Of a stretch of 64,000 nt of DNA, positions 7,739-15,923 are shown piece by piece (position 1 is the stretch's first letter; each line of letters opens with the position of its first letter). Location of the stretch: the NCBI RefSeq assembly GCF_003668635.1, contig NZ_RCWH01000006.1:222985-286984 (forward strand), in the 5' to 3' direction. The notes beneath the pieces were generated by a model. That model had not been told where the DNA came from. It saw only the letters and a list, made by a program, of their open reading frames with translations, and ran no database searches. The position numbers and the translations under genes are program-made. The stretch is from Planomicrobium sp. Y74. Its GTDB lineage: Bacteria; Bacillota; Bacilli; Bacillales_A; Planococcaceae.

Positions 7739-8326
7739 ATGCACGAGAAACATTGTAACTCGCATAGTAAGCACGGGTCCCATGGGAAAATATCTTATCT
7801 GGAGAATCCCGCACGAAAAGATGACTTGTCTCCTGAAAAATTATTGAGCCTGATTCCGATTAGTGAAACGGATACTGTTTTGGATTTTGGAGCGGGTACC
7901 GGTTACTTTACCATTCCGGCGGCGAAAGCAGTGGCGGCTAACGTATATGCGCTGGATATGGATGCTGAAATGCTGGAGGTCATAAAAACGAAAGCTCTGC
8001 ACGCGGAAGTTCAAAACATCATTCCTGTTCACACAGATGGTTCGGATATACCGGTGCCTGATGAATCAATCGATTTGGTGATCGCCTCACTGGTATTGCA
8101 CGAGATCCAGCCACTCAATCGAACGTTGACGCAAATAAAAAATGTATTGAAAGATGGCGGTCATTTGGTCTGCATCGAGCTCGAACCTAAAGGGGAATCA
8201 TCCCATAAAGCACCAAGAATTTCTTTGGCAGGGATGGAAAAGGAAATGAAGGACGCCGGTTTCCGTGTAGTCGAAAAAGTATTTCCTTCAAAATCATTGT
8301 ATGTATTGATTGTGGAGAAGCAGTGA
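7739..8326 (+). CDS. class I SAM-dependent methyltransferase with His/Cys-rich N-terminus
   Basis: A 195-residue protein. SAM motif I is VLDFGAGTGYFT (about residues 42-53), followed by the acidic residue of the second strand (VYALDMD) and motif IV-like IDLVIASLVLHEIQP. The first 18 residues, MHEKHCNSHSKHGSHGKI, contain five His and one Cys and look like a metal-binding leader. The ATG is 7 bases after AGGAGG. Third gene of the Rrf2 operon. Substrate unknown; UbiE/ArsM-type methylation of a small molecule or metalloid is possible, but the three conserved cysteines of ArsM are not present. Confidence 0.75.
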   Translation: MHEKHCNSHSKHGSHGKISYLENPARKDDLSPEKLLSLIPISETDTVLDFGAGTGYFTIPAAKAVAANVYALDMDAEMLEVIKTKALHAEVQNIIPVHTDGSDIPVPDESIDLVIASLVLHEIQPLNRTLTQIKNVLKDGGHLVCIELEPKGESSHKAPRISLAGMEKEMKDAGFRVVEKVFPSKSLYVLIVEKQ

Positions 8327-8555
8327 AAGAAATGAGTATGCGTATTTTTTTGGTTTAATTGTAGATAACAAGTATCTTTAAAACCTTTTATGTAAATTAA
8401 AGTAGTTCACCTTTTCTTAAAACGTTCGTGAGCAATTAATTTTCAAGTATCTTTGTCAGATATATTACTAGTGCCTGTAGTTATAAAAATGAAACCAAAC
8501 AGTCGCTTTTCCGTAATAAGCAAAGAGTTTCATATATAACTGGGGATGTGAGAAG

Positions 8556-8984
8556 TTGTATTATTTACTGCTGGCGTTAGGATTGCTATTTGCTGTAGCA
8601 GCAACGGGTGGTTTTATCTATATGTACATGACAAGGGAGTTTCGGTTTCTGAGGTCGATTCAGTTGATTGGAATTTTTCTGTTAGGAATTCTTCTTCTAT
8701 CAATGACTCTTCCCAGCCTTAAATATATGGTATTGAAGCAATATGTTGTAGTCGAAGGTGAATGCAGGATTGAAATTTCGACATCCGGCCGTTCTGCTGA
8801 TGCGACTTTACATATGGTGGATACAGATGAATATTCTTCTTTTTCCGACGTTCCTGATCTCGATGCCTATGGGCAGGCCATTCCTTATTATTGTGAAGTA
8901 ACAGTATCAAAAGACCATGTATTTGAAATTCAATATAAGATTTTTGATGTTGAAACCGGAAAATTTTTGGTGAGCAACGAATGA
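8556..8984 (+). CDS. membrane protein with extracytoplasmic domain, 142 residues
   Basis: Two N-terminal membrane helices (LLLALGLLFAVAATGGFIYM and LIGIFLLGILLLSMTLP), followed by a polar domain of about 85 residues with beta-strand character (VEGECRIEIS, YYCEVTVSKDH). The start is a TTG after GGGGATGTGAGAAG, a weak ribosome binding site, so the start is not certain. No family is recognised. The 230 bases upstream are A/T-rich and probably hold its promoter; no other structure is seen there. Confidence 0.5.
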   Translation: MYYLLLALGLLFAVAATGGFIYMYMTREFRFLRSIQLIGIFLLGILLLSMTLPSLKYMVLKQYVVVEGECRIEISTSGRSADATLHMVDTDEYSSFSDVPDLDAYGQAIPYYCEVTVSKDHVFEIQYKIFDVETGKFLVSNE

Positions 8985-9020
8985 AAAGAGTTTCTGGTAC
9001 GAAAAATAAAATGAACCCAT

Positions 9021-9056
9021 AAAAAAATATGCCGTTGGAGAACGGCATATTTTTTT
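9021..9056. terminator. bidirectional terminator between convergent genes
   Basis: AAAAAATATGCCGTT pairs with AACGGCATATTTTTT around a GGAG loop. Runs of A and T flank both sides, so it can serve the membrane protein gene and the convergent M3 peptidase gene. Confidence 0.9.
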
Positions 9057-9103
9057 GCTTTCCAACCTTCAGGGTGCCGATTGAAAACAGCAGAAGCACC
9101 GGT

Positions 9104-10915
9104 TTATTGGCCCACCAAACTCTTCGACGAAAGCTGTATAAACTCCTCCACATCCTTCAGGCAAAGAGTCATTCCTTTTTCCCAAAAACTCTCCTGCGTA
9201 ATATCTTCCCCAAGATGTTTCATTGCCAAATCTTCCACGGTCATGCTTCCGGAATCACGCAGCAATGCTAAATAATTCTTCTCAAAATCTTTGCCTTGTT
9301 CCTTGGCTTTGGCATAAATACTGACAGCAAAGAGATAGCCGAATGTATAAGGGAAATTGTAGAAAGGAGAAGAAGTGATATAGAAATGAGGCGTTGAAAT
9401 CCAGGAATGAACAGGCAAGTGGCTCATGGAACCGGCATAGGCTTCATTAAGGGCATCTTCCATCATCCGATTCAGGCGATCTGCTGATACCATTCCTTGT
9501 TTACGTGCTTCATACAGTCTTTCTTCGAAAAGAAATCTGGAATGCAGATTCATAAAGTTCATGACGCTTCGCTTTATTTTTTCATCCAGCAGTTGAAGCT
9601 TTTCATCACGATCTTCTGTTTGTTCAATCGCCGCGTCCAAGACAATCATTTCAGCAAAGGTAGAAGCGGTTTCGGCAGTGCTCATGCCATATTTCCGTGC
9701 CAAAGTATCCACGGATTTCATGGCGTCGTTATGGAAGGCGTGTCCTAATTCGTGAGCTAATGTCAGCAGGCTGGTCATTGATCCGTCAAATGTCAGGAAT
9801 ACGCGGGATTCCTCCGACAGCGGAAATCCTGCACAAAAGGCTATCGCTGATTTTCCAGGTCTGTTTTCCGCTTCAACCCAGCCCTTTTCGAACGCAGTCC
9901 GAGCGAAGCCTTCCAATTCCGGTCCGAATTGCTGGAATTGCACCAGAAGAAACTCCACACCATTCTGATAATCGATGAATGTTTTCTTTTCTGAGTAAGG
10001 TGCCCAAAAATCATAGGAAGGCATTTGGTCGTGTCCTTCCAGCTGTGCTTTATGGTCCAGGTAATCGACAAACGCTGGTTTATGTCGGGCGACAACCTGC
10101 CACATGGCTCGCAAAGTCGCTTCGCTCATCCGATTATCTTTTAATGGCTGCTCCAGGCTGTTGGATTTTCCTCGCTTTTGATCAACCTGCAGCCGGAAGC
10201 CGGTAATATGATTCAATATCCTAGCCATCGTCTCTTGCTGGTTCGTCCATGTGTTTTCTAAAGCAATAAAAGCGTTTTTTCGGATTTTCTGATTAGTACG
10301 TGACCGTAAATTAGTTGCCTGACCAATAGAAAATTCTTGTTCTGTGTCATCAATATCAACCGTAACCCGTAGATTATTAATAATGGATCGATATAAATCA
10401 TTCCAGGCATGATAACCATCAACCATCAGATTGGAAATCAGCGCTTCTTCTTCGACAGATAAACTGGAATTCGCATTTTCCCGCCACTCTTCTAAAATAA
10501 AACGATAATCCTGTAAGCTTTCTGTATTTATCAGTGTGTTCCAGAAGGAGGGTTCCATTTCTGCAACCTTCTTTTGAAAACGTTGAATCAAAGAACTATA
10601 ATCGGCTTTGATTGAGGAAATCTGGCCTTGCAGGGAGATCGCTTTTTGATTTGTCGGATTTTCAGCAAGCAGGCAGACAATAAACGAACTTATTTGTGAT
10701 ACTGCGTTTTGAATGCAGCCAACATCCTGGAGTATGGTAACGATCAATTTCTCGTTGGATTGGCCAGTAGACAAATTCAGCGCAATAACCCTCTCCGTGC
10801 ATTCCTCAATGCCAAGTTTTGTCTGGGCCATCAATTCAAGCAGCTCCAATGAATCGCCAAAACCTTTGAATAGACTATCCAACTTCCACGTTTCTAAAAA
10901 AACATTTTTACTCAT
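9104..10915 (-). CDS. M3 family oligoendopeptidase (PepF-like), first of two paralogues
   Basis: A 603-residue zinc metallopeptidase. The catalytic motif HELGH (His388, Glu389, His392), inside LAHELGHAFH, gives two zinc ligands and the general base. A Glu of the following helix (TAETASTFAEM) supplies the third ligand. Length and the C-terminal PFYNFPYTFGYLFA pattern are those of cytoplasmic PepF/M3B enzymes that trim oligopeptides of roughly 5-20 residues. No signal peptide. The ATG at 10915 follows AAGGGGGA; an upstream in-frame start seven codons earlier has no site of its own. A close paralogue with the same motif position lies at 37666. Confidence 0.85.
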   Translation of the reverse strand: MSKNVFLETWKLDSLFKGFGDSLELLELMAQTKLGIEECTERVIALNLSTGQSNEKLIVTILQDVGCIQNAVSQISSFIVCLLAENPTNQKAISLQGQISSIKADYSSLIQRFQKKVAEMEPSFWNTLINTESLQDYRFILEEWRENANSSLSVEEEALISNLMVDGYHAWNDLYRSIINNLRVTVDIDDTEQEFSIGQATNLRSRTNQKIRKNAFIALENTWTNQQETMARILNHITGFRLQVDQKRGKSNSLEQPLKDNRMSEATLRAMWQVVARHKPAFVDYLDHKAQLEGHDQMPSYDFWAPYSEKKTFIDYQNGVEFLLVQFQQFGPELEGFARTAFEKGWVEAENRPGKSAIAFCAGFPLSEESRVFLTFDGSMTSLLTLAHELGHAFHNDAMKSVDTLARKYGMSTAETASTFAEMIVLDAAIEQTEDRDEKLQLLDEKIKRSVMNFMNLHSRFLFEERLYEARKQGMVSADRLNRMMEDALNEAYAGSMSHLPVHSWISTPHFYITSSPFYNFPYTFGYLFAVSIYAKAKEQGKDFEKNYLALLRDSGSMTVEDLAMKHLGEDITQESFWEKGMTLCLKDVEEFIQLSSKSLVGQ

Positions 10916-11039
10916 CCGGATTCCCCCTTTATGCATTCAAAAAAGAAAACATATGTTCTCATTAAGTGTACACAAAAATAAGGTAGAAGTCGAATGGCTT
11001 TCAAGTTTATTTCCAAGGTTTATTGATAGTAATAAATCC

Positions 11040-11075
11040 TTGAACTAATAAAACTATTAATGTATTATTAGTTTT
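11040..11075 (+). promoter_or_regulatory. promoter of the TetR gene overlapped by an operator-like dyad
   Basis: TTGAAC (11040-11045), 17 bases, TATTAT (11063-11068). The dyad AAAACTA-N12-TAGTTTT (11050-11075) covers the spacer and -10. The same dyad with the same spacing occurs at 11688-11713, before the MATE gene. Confidence 0.65.
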
Positions 11076-11094
11076 TTAAGAGGGGGGTTCGAAT

Positions 11095-11649
11095 GTGAAA
11101 AACAGGATTATACAAGGATTTATCGAAGAGACTCGCCTAAATGGTATTAAGTTTACAATGGACGATTTGGCGAAAAGACTCGGGATCAGCAAACGGACTT
11201 TGTATGAAAATTTTTCTTCCAAGCTGGAGATCTTGGAGACAATAATAGATAAGACTTTTTCAGCGCATGAGGAAGAAGCGCGGCTGATTCGGGAAGATAA
11301 GAGCCTCACTTTGGCGGAAAAAATTCAGCAGGTCATTCTAATCATCCCAAAGCATAACGAGTTTTACGATCTCCGCATTCTGGAGCAGCTGAAACGATAT
11401 TATCCGGAACAATGGCAGCGCGTGGATCGGGAGCTGAATCGCTGGGAGGATCTGGAGGATTTATTGCGGGAAGGCATGGAAGCTGGCATCATCAATGAAC
11501 AGAACATGGATTTATTGATGAAAATGATATTGAGTGCAATCAATATTACGCTGGACCAGAAATTTTTCAATGACCAAAGCATTTCAATGCAAGAAGGCGT
11601 GGAAGCAATGAGTGACGTACTATTATATGGGTTAATAAAAGAAAGATAA
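11095..11649 (+). CDS. TetR/AcrR family transcriptional regulator
   Basis: A 184-residue protein. The N-terminal TetR helix-turn-helix is clear: FTMDDLAKRLGISKRTLYENFSSK, where the recognition helix ISKRTLYENF carries the family's typical Y-x-x-F. The C-terminal ligand/dimer domain is all helical with no assignable ligand. Starts at GTG after a G-rich site (GAGGGGGG). It is followed by a terminator and then a MATE efflux gene, and matching dyads lie before both genes. It probably represses itself and the exporter. Confidence 0.85.
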   Translation: MKNRIIQGFIEETRLNGIKFTMDDLAKRLGISKRTLYENFSSKLEILETIIDKTFSAHEEEARLIREDKSLTLAEKIQQVILIIPKHNEFYDLRILEQLKRYYPEQWQRVDRELNRWEDLEDLLREGMEAGIINEQNMDLLMKMILSAINITLDQKFFNDQSISMQEGVEAMSDVLLYGLIKER

Positions 11650-11653
11650 TGTG

Positions 11654-11676
11654 CTGGCTGAAGCAGCCAGTTTTTT
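11654..11676 (+). terminator. terminator between the TetR and MATE genes
   Basis: CTGGCTG-AAG-CAGCCAG followed by six T. It implies that the MATE gene has its own promoter or depends on read-through. Confidence 0.75.
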
Positions 11677-11687
11677 CTCGGCAACAG

Positions 11688-11713
11688 AAAACTATAAAAA
11701 CAAAAATAGTTTT
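11688..11713 (+). promoter_or_regulatory. second TetR-type operator candidate, before the MATE gene
   Basis: AAAACTA-N12-TAGTTTT, the same arms and spacing as the dyad in the TetR promoter. A TATAAA (11693-11698) inside it could be the -10 of the MATE gene. No strong -35 is seen. Confidence 0.55.
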
Positions 11714-11748
11714 ATCGTTACAAGGGATTTTCAGGAGGGTTATTCAAT

Positions 11749-13080
11749 ATGAAGAAAATACAATCAATACAACGGCTGGATACGGATTCAGTCACAAAAT
11801 CATTTGTCCGTTATTTGGTGCCGTCCACAATCGGCATGCTGCTGATGGCGGTCAATATAGTAGCTGATGGAATCATGGTCGGAAATCGCCTCGGTCCCGT
11901 AGCACTTGGCGGCGTCGGTATTGCAATACCCGTTTATACATTGTTTGTGGCAATGTCATTGTGGATCGGCATTGGAGCAGCGACCCGCTTCTCATCTTTG
12001 ATGGGAGCCAAGCGGCCGGAAGAAGCAAAAATAGTCTTTTCGCATGCGATGCTGTCGATTTTTATCGTCACTTTGATTATCGGATTGGTCGCATTTCCAT
12101 TCCGGACCCAATTGGCTTATCTGCTGGGAGCGAATGCTGAAACTTATCCATACGTAGCGGATTATTTATATCTGATGCTGCTGTTCGGTTTCGTTTTTAC
12201 AATGGAGAATGCTTTGAGCATCATGGTGCGAAATGACGGCAGTCCAAACCTTGCGATGGCATCGCTTGTAACAACCTCACTGCTAAATATCGGCCTGAAC
12301 TACATTTTTCTGTTTGTGCTGGATTTCGGAGTCATGGGAGCAGCGGCTGCAACTTTGCTTGCCGCCTTTATCGGGATGCTTGTGCTCAGTACACATTTTT
12401 TCAAAAAGACCAACAATCTGCGTTTTGTCCGGTTCCGTTTCAGCCGGAAGTTACTGTTGCTGATCCTGGTTATCGGCTTTCCAAGTTTTCTCGCGGAAAT
12501 TGGTATGTCAGTTTTCACGATTTCCCACAACAACGTATTTGAGCGGCTGGCAGGCACGTCCGGTGTTTCGGCGTTTGCCATTCTTAACTATGTGCACAGC
12601 GTGATGCTTCTCGCATTTTTGGGTATGGGTTCAGCAATTCAACCATTGGTGAGTTATTACAGCGGAGCAGGGGAAAGGGAGAAGATTCACAAGACACTTC
12701 AACTCGCAATCGGAACAGCCGTCGCTGCAGGTACTGCCTTTTTCATCGTCGGCCAGTTCTTCTCGGCAGCAATCGCAAATGTATTTGGTGATTTCCCGGA
12801 TTCCGTCATGGATTTGGCTGTTCCGGGCATTCAATTGTTCTTCATTGCTTATTTATTCATGGGAACCAACTTCGTTATGATGACGTATTACCAATCGACC
12901 GGTCAAATCCGGATGGCGACCTGGATTACTGCAGCCCGTGAAATTGTAGTATTGCTGATTTTGCTCAGCATTCTTCCCGTGTTCTTTGGGGTGACAGGTG
13001 CCTGGCTGGCGATACCGATTTCGGAATTTATCGTGCTGCTGACGATTGTAGCGTATCAGCGGAGATGGAGAACGGGATGA
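11749..13080 (+). CDS. MATE family efflux transporter
   Basis: A 443-residue integral membrane protein with about twelve helices in two related halves. The N-terminal FVRYLVPSTIGMLLMAVNIV and ADGIMVGNRLGPVALGGVG are characteristic of the MATE family, as is the central TSLLNIGLNYIFLFVLDFG. Such proteins export cationic drugs or metabolites using a Na+ or H+ gradient. The ATG follows CAGGAGG by about 9 bases. Paired with the adjacent TetR regulator, so it is probably induced by its substrate. A second, dissimilar MATE protein lies at 34642. Confidence 0.88.
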   Translation: MKKIQSIQRLDTDSVTKSFVRYLVPSTIGMLLMAVNIVADGIMVGNRLGPVALGGVGIAIPVYTLFVAMSLWIGIGAATRFSSLMGAKRPEEAKIVFSHAMLSIFIVTLIIGLVAFPFRTQLAYLLGANAETYPYVADYLYLMLLFGFVFTMENALSIMVRNDGSPNLAMASLVTTSLLNIGLNYIFLFVLDFGVMGAAAATLLAAFIGMLVLSTHFFKKTNNLRFVRFRFSRKLLLLILVIGFPSFLAEIGMSVFTISHNNVFERLAGTSGVSAFAILNYVHSVMLLAFLGMGSAIQPLVSYYSGAGEREKIHKTLQLAIGTAVAAGTAFFIVGQFFSAAIANVFGDFPDSVMDLAVPGIQLFFIAYLFMGTNFVMMTYYQSTGQIRMATWITAAREIVVLLILLSILPVFFGVTGAWLAIPISEFIVLLTIVAYQRRWRTG

Positions 13081-13202
13081 TATGGATGACCGCAGAAGGA
13101 GAAGCTGTGGCGTAGTTGAAGGCGGACCGGCTGGAATCAGGAAATTGAACAAATCGAATACGACATAGCTCGTGGTCGCGGTGCTCAATCATAATTCAAT
13201 AT

Positions 13203-13241
13203 AAATCCCGGGAGGAAAAACTATTCCTTCGCGGGATTTTT
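13203..13241 (+). terminator. terminator after the MATE gene
   Basis: AAATCCCG pairs with CGGGATTT, followed by a T-run. The stretch from 13081 to 13505 otherwise holds a short 28-codon frame of no evident meaning, a second hairpin at 13259, and two repeat-like units (next entry). Confidence 0.75.
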
Positions 13242-13258
13242 GGGTTTTGGTTGAAAAA

Positions 13259-13298
13259 CATGCTATCGCAAACAAAGCATGTTTTACCGCAAATAAAA
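13259..13298. repeat. hairpin with two units of a 21-bp repeat (minimal array)
   Basis: AACATGCT and AGCATGTT form an 8-bp stem around an 11-base loop. The motif ATCGCAAACAA starts at 13265 and its variant ACCGCAAATAA at 13286, exactly 21 bases apart. The unit length and the A-rich core end match the larger arrays in this window, but with only two units the assignment is weak. Confidence 0.4.
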
Positions 13299-13505
13299 AT
13301 TGAGAGCGTCATCTCGAGGTGTACTCCAGCTTCACAAATTGCAGTAAAAAAGTGTTAAGTCGGATGAAAATAAAAATTCCGAACTCAACTGGTTTTATTT
13401 TTCCACAATCTGTATATTTGAAGAAAGAAGAATTTTAAATATTTAGTGAAACAACAGAAGTTACATTTAAGGTGAGAAAAATTTAAATCACAAGGAGAAT
13501 CATCA

Positions 13506-13844
13506 ATGAAAAAATTCACATGGCCTATCGTGTTAAGTTTTTTAGTTCTGATAGGAGGCATATCAGCTTTCGTACTCATTTCGAGTTACAAAGCAGACGC
13601 GGAGTTGCTTGATTTTCCGGTGCCGCAAAGCGCCACACTCGTTGAAGAAAATGAATTCGGAAAGAATTACGATTGGCCGAAAGCTTCCGGTGATAACGAA
13701 ATTCCTTGGAGTTATCAATGGGCGTTGAAGTTGAATGATTGGGAGAAAGTTAAAGGCGAACTGACGCCGATTTACCAGCAGGACGACAAGAAAATTGATC
13801 TGATTACGACTACAGATCATTTGAGCATTTTAAAAGTGGAGTAA
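13506..13844 (+). CDS. membrane-anchored hypothetical protein, 112 residues
   Basis: One N-terminal hydrophobic segment (WPIVLSFLVLIGGISAFVLI) with a basic start acts as signal anchor. The rest is a polar extracytoplasmic domain of about 85 residues rich in Trp and acidic residues. ATG with an AAGGAGA site. No domain recognised. Confidence 0.6.
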   Translation: MKKFTWPIVLSFLVLIGGISAFVLISSYKADAELLDFPVPQSATLVEENEFGKNYDWPKASGDNEIPWSYQWALKLNDWEKVKGELTPIYQQDDKKIDLITTTDHLSILKVE

Positions 13845-13945
13845 GTTGGTATCAACGTTCTATTTCTTCAATTTCAGTTTTTATTGATAGGTCATTATAG
13901 AAATGTGAAAGTCATTATGTCACTAAATAGATTGGAGAATCACAA

Positions 13946-14290
13946 ATGAATGTAGAATTAACCAGGTTTCGCGTAAAAGATGGAAAGTCAGCCGTTGTAG
14001 ATGAATGGCTGGCATTCCTGAATGACAATATGAAAGACGTTTTGGTCACTTTAGAAGGCGAGAAAATGTATGTCGAGACAATTTTCCGTGAAACGCTCGA
14101 CGGCAGTGAGTATCTCTATTGGTATTCAATCCAGGGCGAGGGCGGTCAGGAAGTGGAAACGTCGACTCACTGGATTGACGAAAAGCATATGGCTTACTGG
14201 CAGGAATGCATTGACCCTGATTTTTCACCGGTTGATCTATCAACTGCTGTTGTGATGATTCCTGAAGACGTTAAGAAGAGTATGAAGTGA
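13946..14290 (+). CDS. small cytoplasmic protein, DUF6176-like, 114 residues
   Basis: A compact soluble protein beginning MNVELTRFRVKDGKSAVVDEW. The pattern of a beta strand, then K-x-G-K and a long helix, resembles the DUF6176 family (ferredoxin-like alpha/beta barrel fold). The middle contains ETIFRETLDGSEYLYWYS and a WIDEKHMAYWQE helix. The ATG follows TTGGAGAATCACAA. Biochemical role unknown; the family call is from memory of the pattern and is moderate. Confidence 0.5.
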   Translation: MNVELTRFRVKDGKSAVVDEWLAFLNDNMKDVLVTLEGEKMYVETIFRETLDGSEYLYWYSIQGEGGQEVETSTHWIDEKHMAYWQECIDPDFSPVDLSTAVVMIPEDVKKSMK

Positions 14291-14402
14291 TTTCGTACTC
14301 AAGATAATAAAAAATCGACTTTGATAGTTGGCTGTTTAGCAACAACTCCATTTAATAATTTCCTTAATTTAAAATTGCGGCGGGTAAGGGAGGGAGAAGA
14401 AT

Positions 14403-15221
14403 GTGAAACCATTACAAGGGAAGATCGCTGTAGTGACTGGTGCATCCCGAGGCGCGGGAAGAGGGATAGCCTTCGAACTGGGCAGCGCAGGAGCAACGGT
14501 ATATGTCACTGGCCGGAGCGTTAAAGGGGCTACCACCGATAATCGATCAGAAACCATTGAGGAAACTGCCGAAGGTGTTACTTCAAGAGGAGGCAAAGGC
14601 ATCGCTATTCAATGTGATCATACAAGGGAGCACGATGTGAAAAGCTTGTTTGTGCAAATTGAACTGGAACAAGGCCGAATCGACATCTTAGTCAATAGTG
14701 TATTCGGTGGCTCCGAAGATTCTCTGCCTGCTGGCGATGGCCGGCATTTTTGGGAACGGTCATCAGAACATTGGGATGCGATGATGGGTGCTGGACCGCA
14801 AGCTTATTTGCTTACGACTCGATATGCTGTGCCTTTAATGGAGCAGCATCAAAAAGGGTTAATTGTAAACATCACATTCTTTATCAAAAATAGAATTTCA
14901 GGTAATTTGTATTACGATTTAGCGATGAATGCCATCAATCGAATGACTCGTGGCATGGCACAGGAATTGAATGAATTCGGTATTTCCGCTATTGCTGTTT
15001 GTCCGGGATGGATGCGCACGGAGCGGGTTAGAGATGCTGGTTTTGGACCAAAGGACGGAACCACGGAAACAACAGCTTATGTAGGACGTGCAGTTGTGGG
15101 ATTGGCGACAGACTCTGAGGTCTCCAATTTCTCTGGAGAAGCATTGATGGTGGCTGAACTTGCAAGAAAATATAATTTTACGGATATAGATGGAACACAG
15201 CCTTTGCCATTTGAAGGATAG
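14403..15221 (+). CDS. SDR family oxidoreductase with altered catalytic residues
   Basis: A 272-residue short-chain dehydrogenase/reductase. The cofactor motif VVTGASRGAGRGIA near residue 10 is intact, and VYVTGRS suggests NADP(H) preference. Where classical enzymes have N-I-S-S and Y-x-x-x-K, this protein has NITFFIKN and YDLAMNAINRM: the Tyr is present, but the Lys position is Met and the Ser is replaced. The C-terminal VCPGWMRTE is typical. The start is a GTG after GGGAGGGAGAAGA. It stands alone and ends at a shared terminator. Activity may be reduced or use other residues; a sequencing error in the Lys codon (AAG to ATG) is also possible. Confidence 0.8.
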   Translation: MKPLQGKIAVVTGASRGAGRGIAFELGSAGATVYVTGRSVKGATTDNRSETIEETAEGVTSRGGKGIAIQCDHTREHDVKSLFVQIELEQGRIDILVNSVFGGSEDSLPAGDGRHFWERSSEHWDAMMGAGPQAYLLTTRYAVPLMEQHQKGLIVNITFFIKNRISGNLYYDLAMNAINRMTRGMAQELNEFGISAIAVCPGWMRTERVRDAGFGPKDGTTETTAYVGRAVVGLATDSEVSNFSGEALMVAELARKYNFTDIDGTQPLPFEG

Positions 15222-15300
15222 TTAACTTCTTTTACAGAAGATGAGGGAGTTAAAGGAAACAAAATCTAGCAGTCGATAGTGCAGCATATAAGTCTCGACC

Positions 15301-15352
15301 AAAAAACGGAATCCCCACCCATTCACATGGCGCAGGAATTCCGTTTTTTATT
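15301..15352. terminator. bidirectional terminator between the SDR gene and trpG
   Basis: AAAAAACGGAAT (15301-15312) pairs with ATTCCGTTTTTT (15338-15349). A and T runs on both sides serve both convergent genes. Confidence 0.8.
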
Positions 15353-15353
15353 T

Positions 15354-15923
15354 TCATATCTTACTCAAAAAACCTTCCATCAACTTATCCCCATCCGGTG
15401 TCCCAATCGATTCCGGATGAAATTGGATGCCGTAAATTGGATAGTCATTATGCTTTATAGCCATTATCATGCCGTCATCTTCGGAAACAGCTTGAACTTC
15501 CAGACACGAAGGAAGCGATTCCGACTCGATTACCAGCGAATGATAGCGCATGGCAGGGAGCGGAGCTGCCATTTCCGAAAACATGCCTTGATTGTCGTGC
15601 GAAATGGCAGATACTTTTCCGTGGCGGATGACCGGTGCATGCGTAATTGTTCCGCCGAAAGCAGCACCGATCAGCTGATGGCCGAGGCAGATTCCGAGCA
15701 GGGGAACCCTGTCGCCGGCAAGCTGGATCAGCCGGATTGATTCCGGTGCTGCATCGGGATGGCCGGGGCCGGGGGATAGAATGATGGCTTCGGGTTCACG
15801 CTCCAGAATTTCCTCAGCCGTCAGCACACCATAGCGCACAACTTCAACTTCATGTCCCAACAGCGAAACGGCCTGATAAATATTATAAGTAAATGAATCG
15901 AAGTGATCGATCAGGAGAATCAT
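15354..15923 (-). CDS. trpG: anthranilate synthase component II (glutamine amidotransferase)
   Basis: A 189-residue class I glutamine amidotransferase. N-terminal ILLIDHFDSFTYNIYQ, oxyanion region ILSPGPGHPD, nucleophile motif GICLGHQLIGAAFGG (Cys in GICLGH) and the catalytic His/Glu in GIQFHPES are all present. It releases ammonia from glutamine for component I. Its first codons overlap the last 4 bases of the upstream trpE (ATGA), so the two are translationally coupled. By sequence it could equally serve p-aminobenzoate synthesis. The tryptophan-specific T-box ahead of the pair argues for the Trp role, though TrpG/PabA proteins are often shared. Confidence 0.9.
   Translation of the reverse strand: MILLIDHFDSFTYNIYQAVSLLGHEVEVVRYGVLTAEEILEREPEAIILSPGPGHPDAAPESIRLIQLAGDRVPLLGICLGHQLIGAAFGGTITHAPVIRHGKVSAISHDNQGMFSEMAAPLPAMRYHSLVIESESLPSCLEVQAVSEDDGMIMAIKHNDYPIYGIQFHPESIGTPDGDKLMEGFLSKI

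Noticed and set aside
10949..10962. LexA/SOS-like box (AAAACATATGTTCT) before the M3 peptidase gene
   Set aside because: The left half lacks the CGAAC of the Bacillus consensus and three positions differ; more likely a chance palindrome.
13084..13170. 28-codon frame after the MATE gene
   Set aside because: Arginine-rich, no ribosome binding site, and no similarity to anything recognised; the short GGPAG string in it is not a flavin domain.
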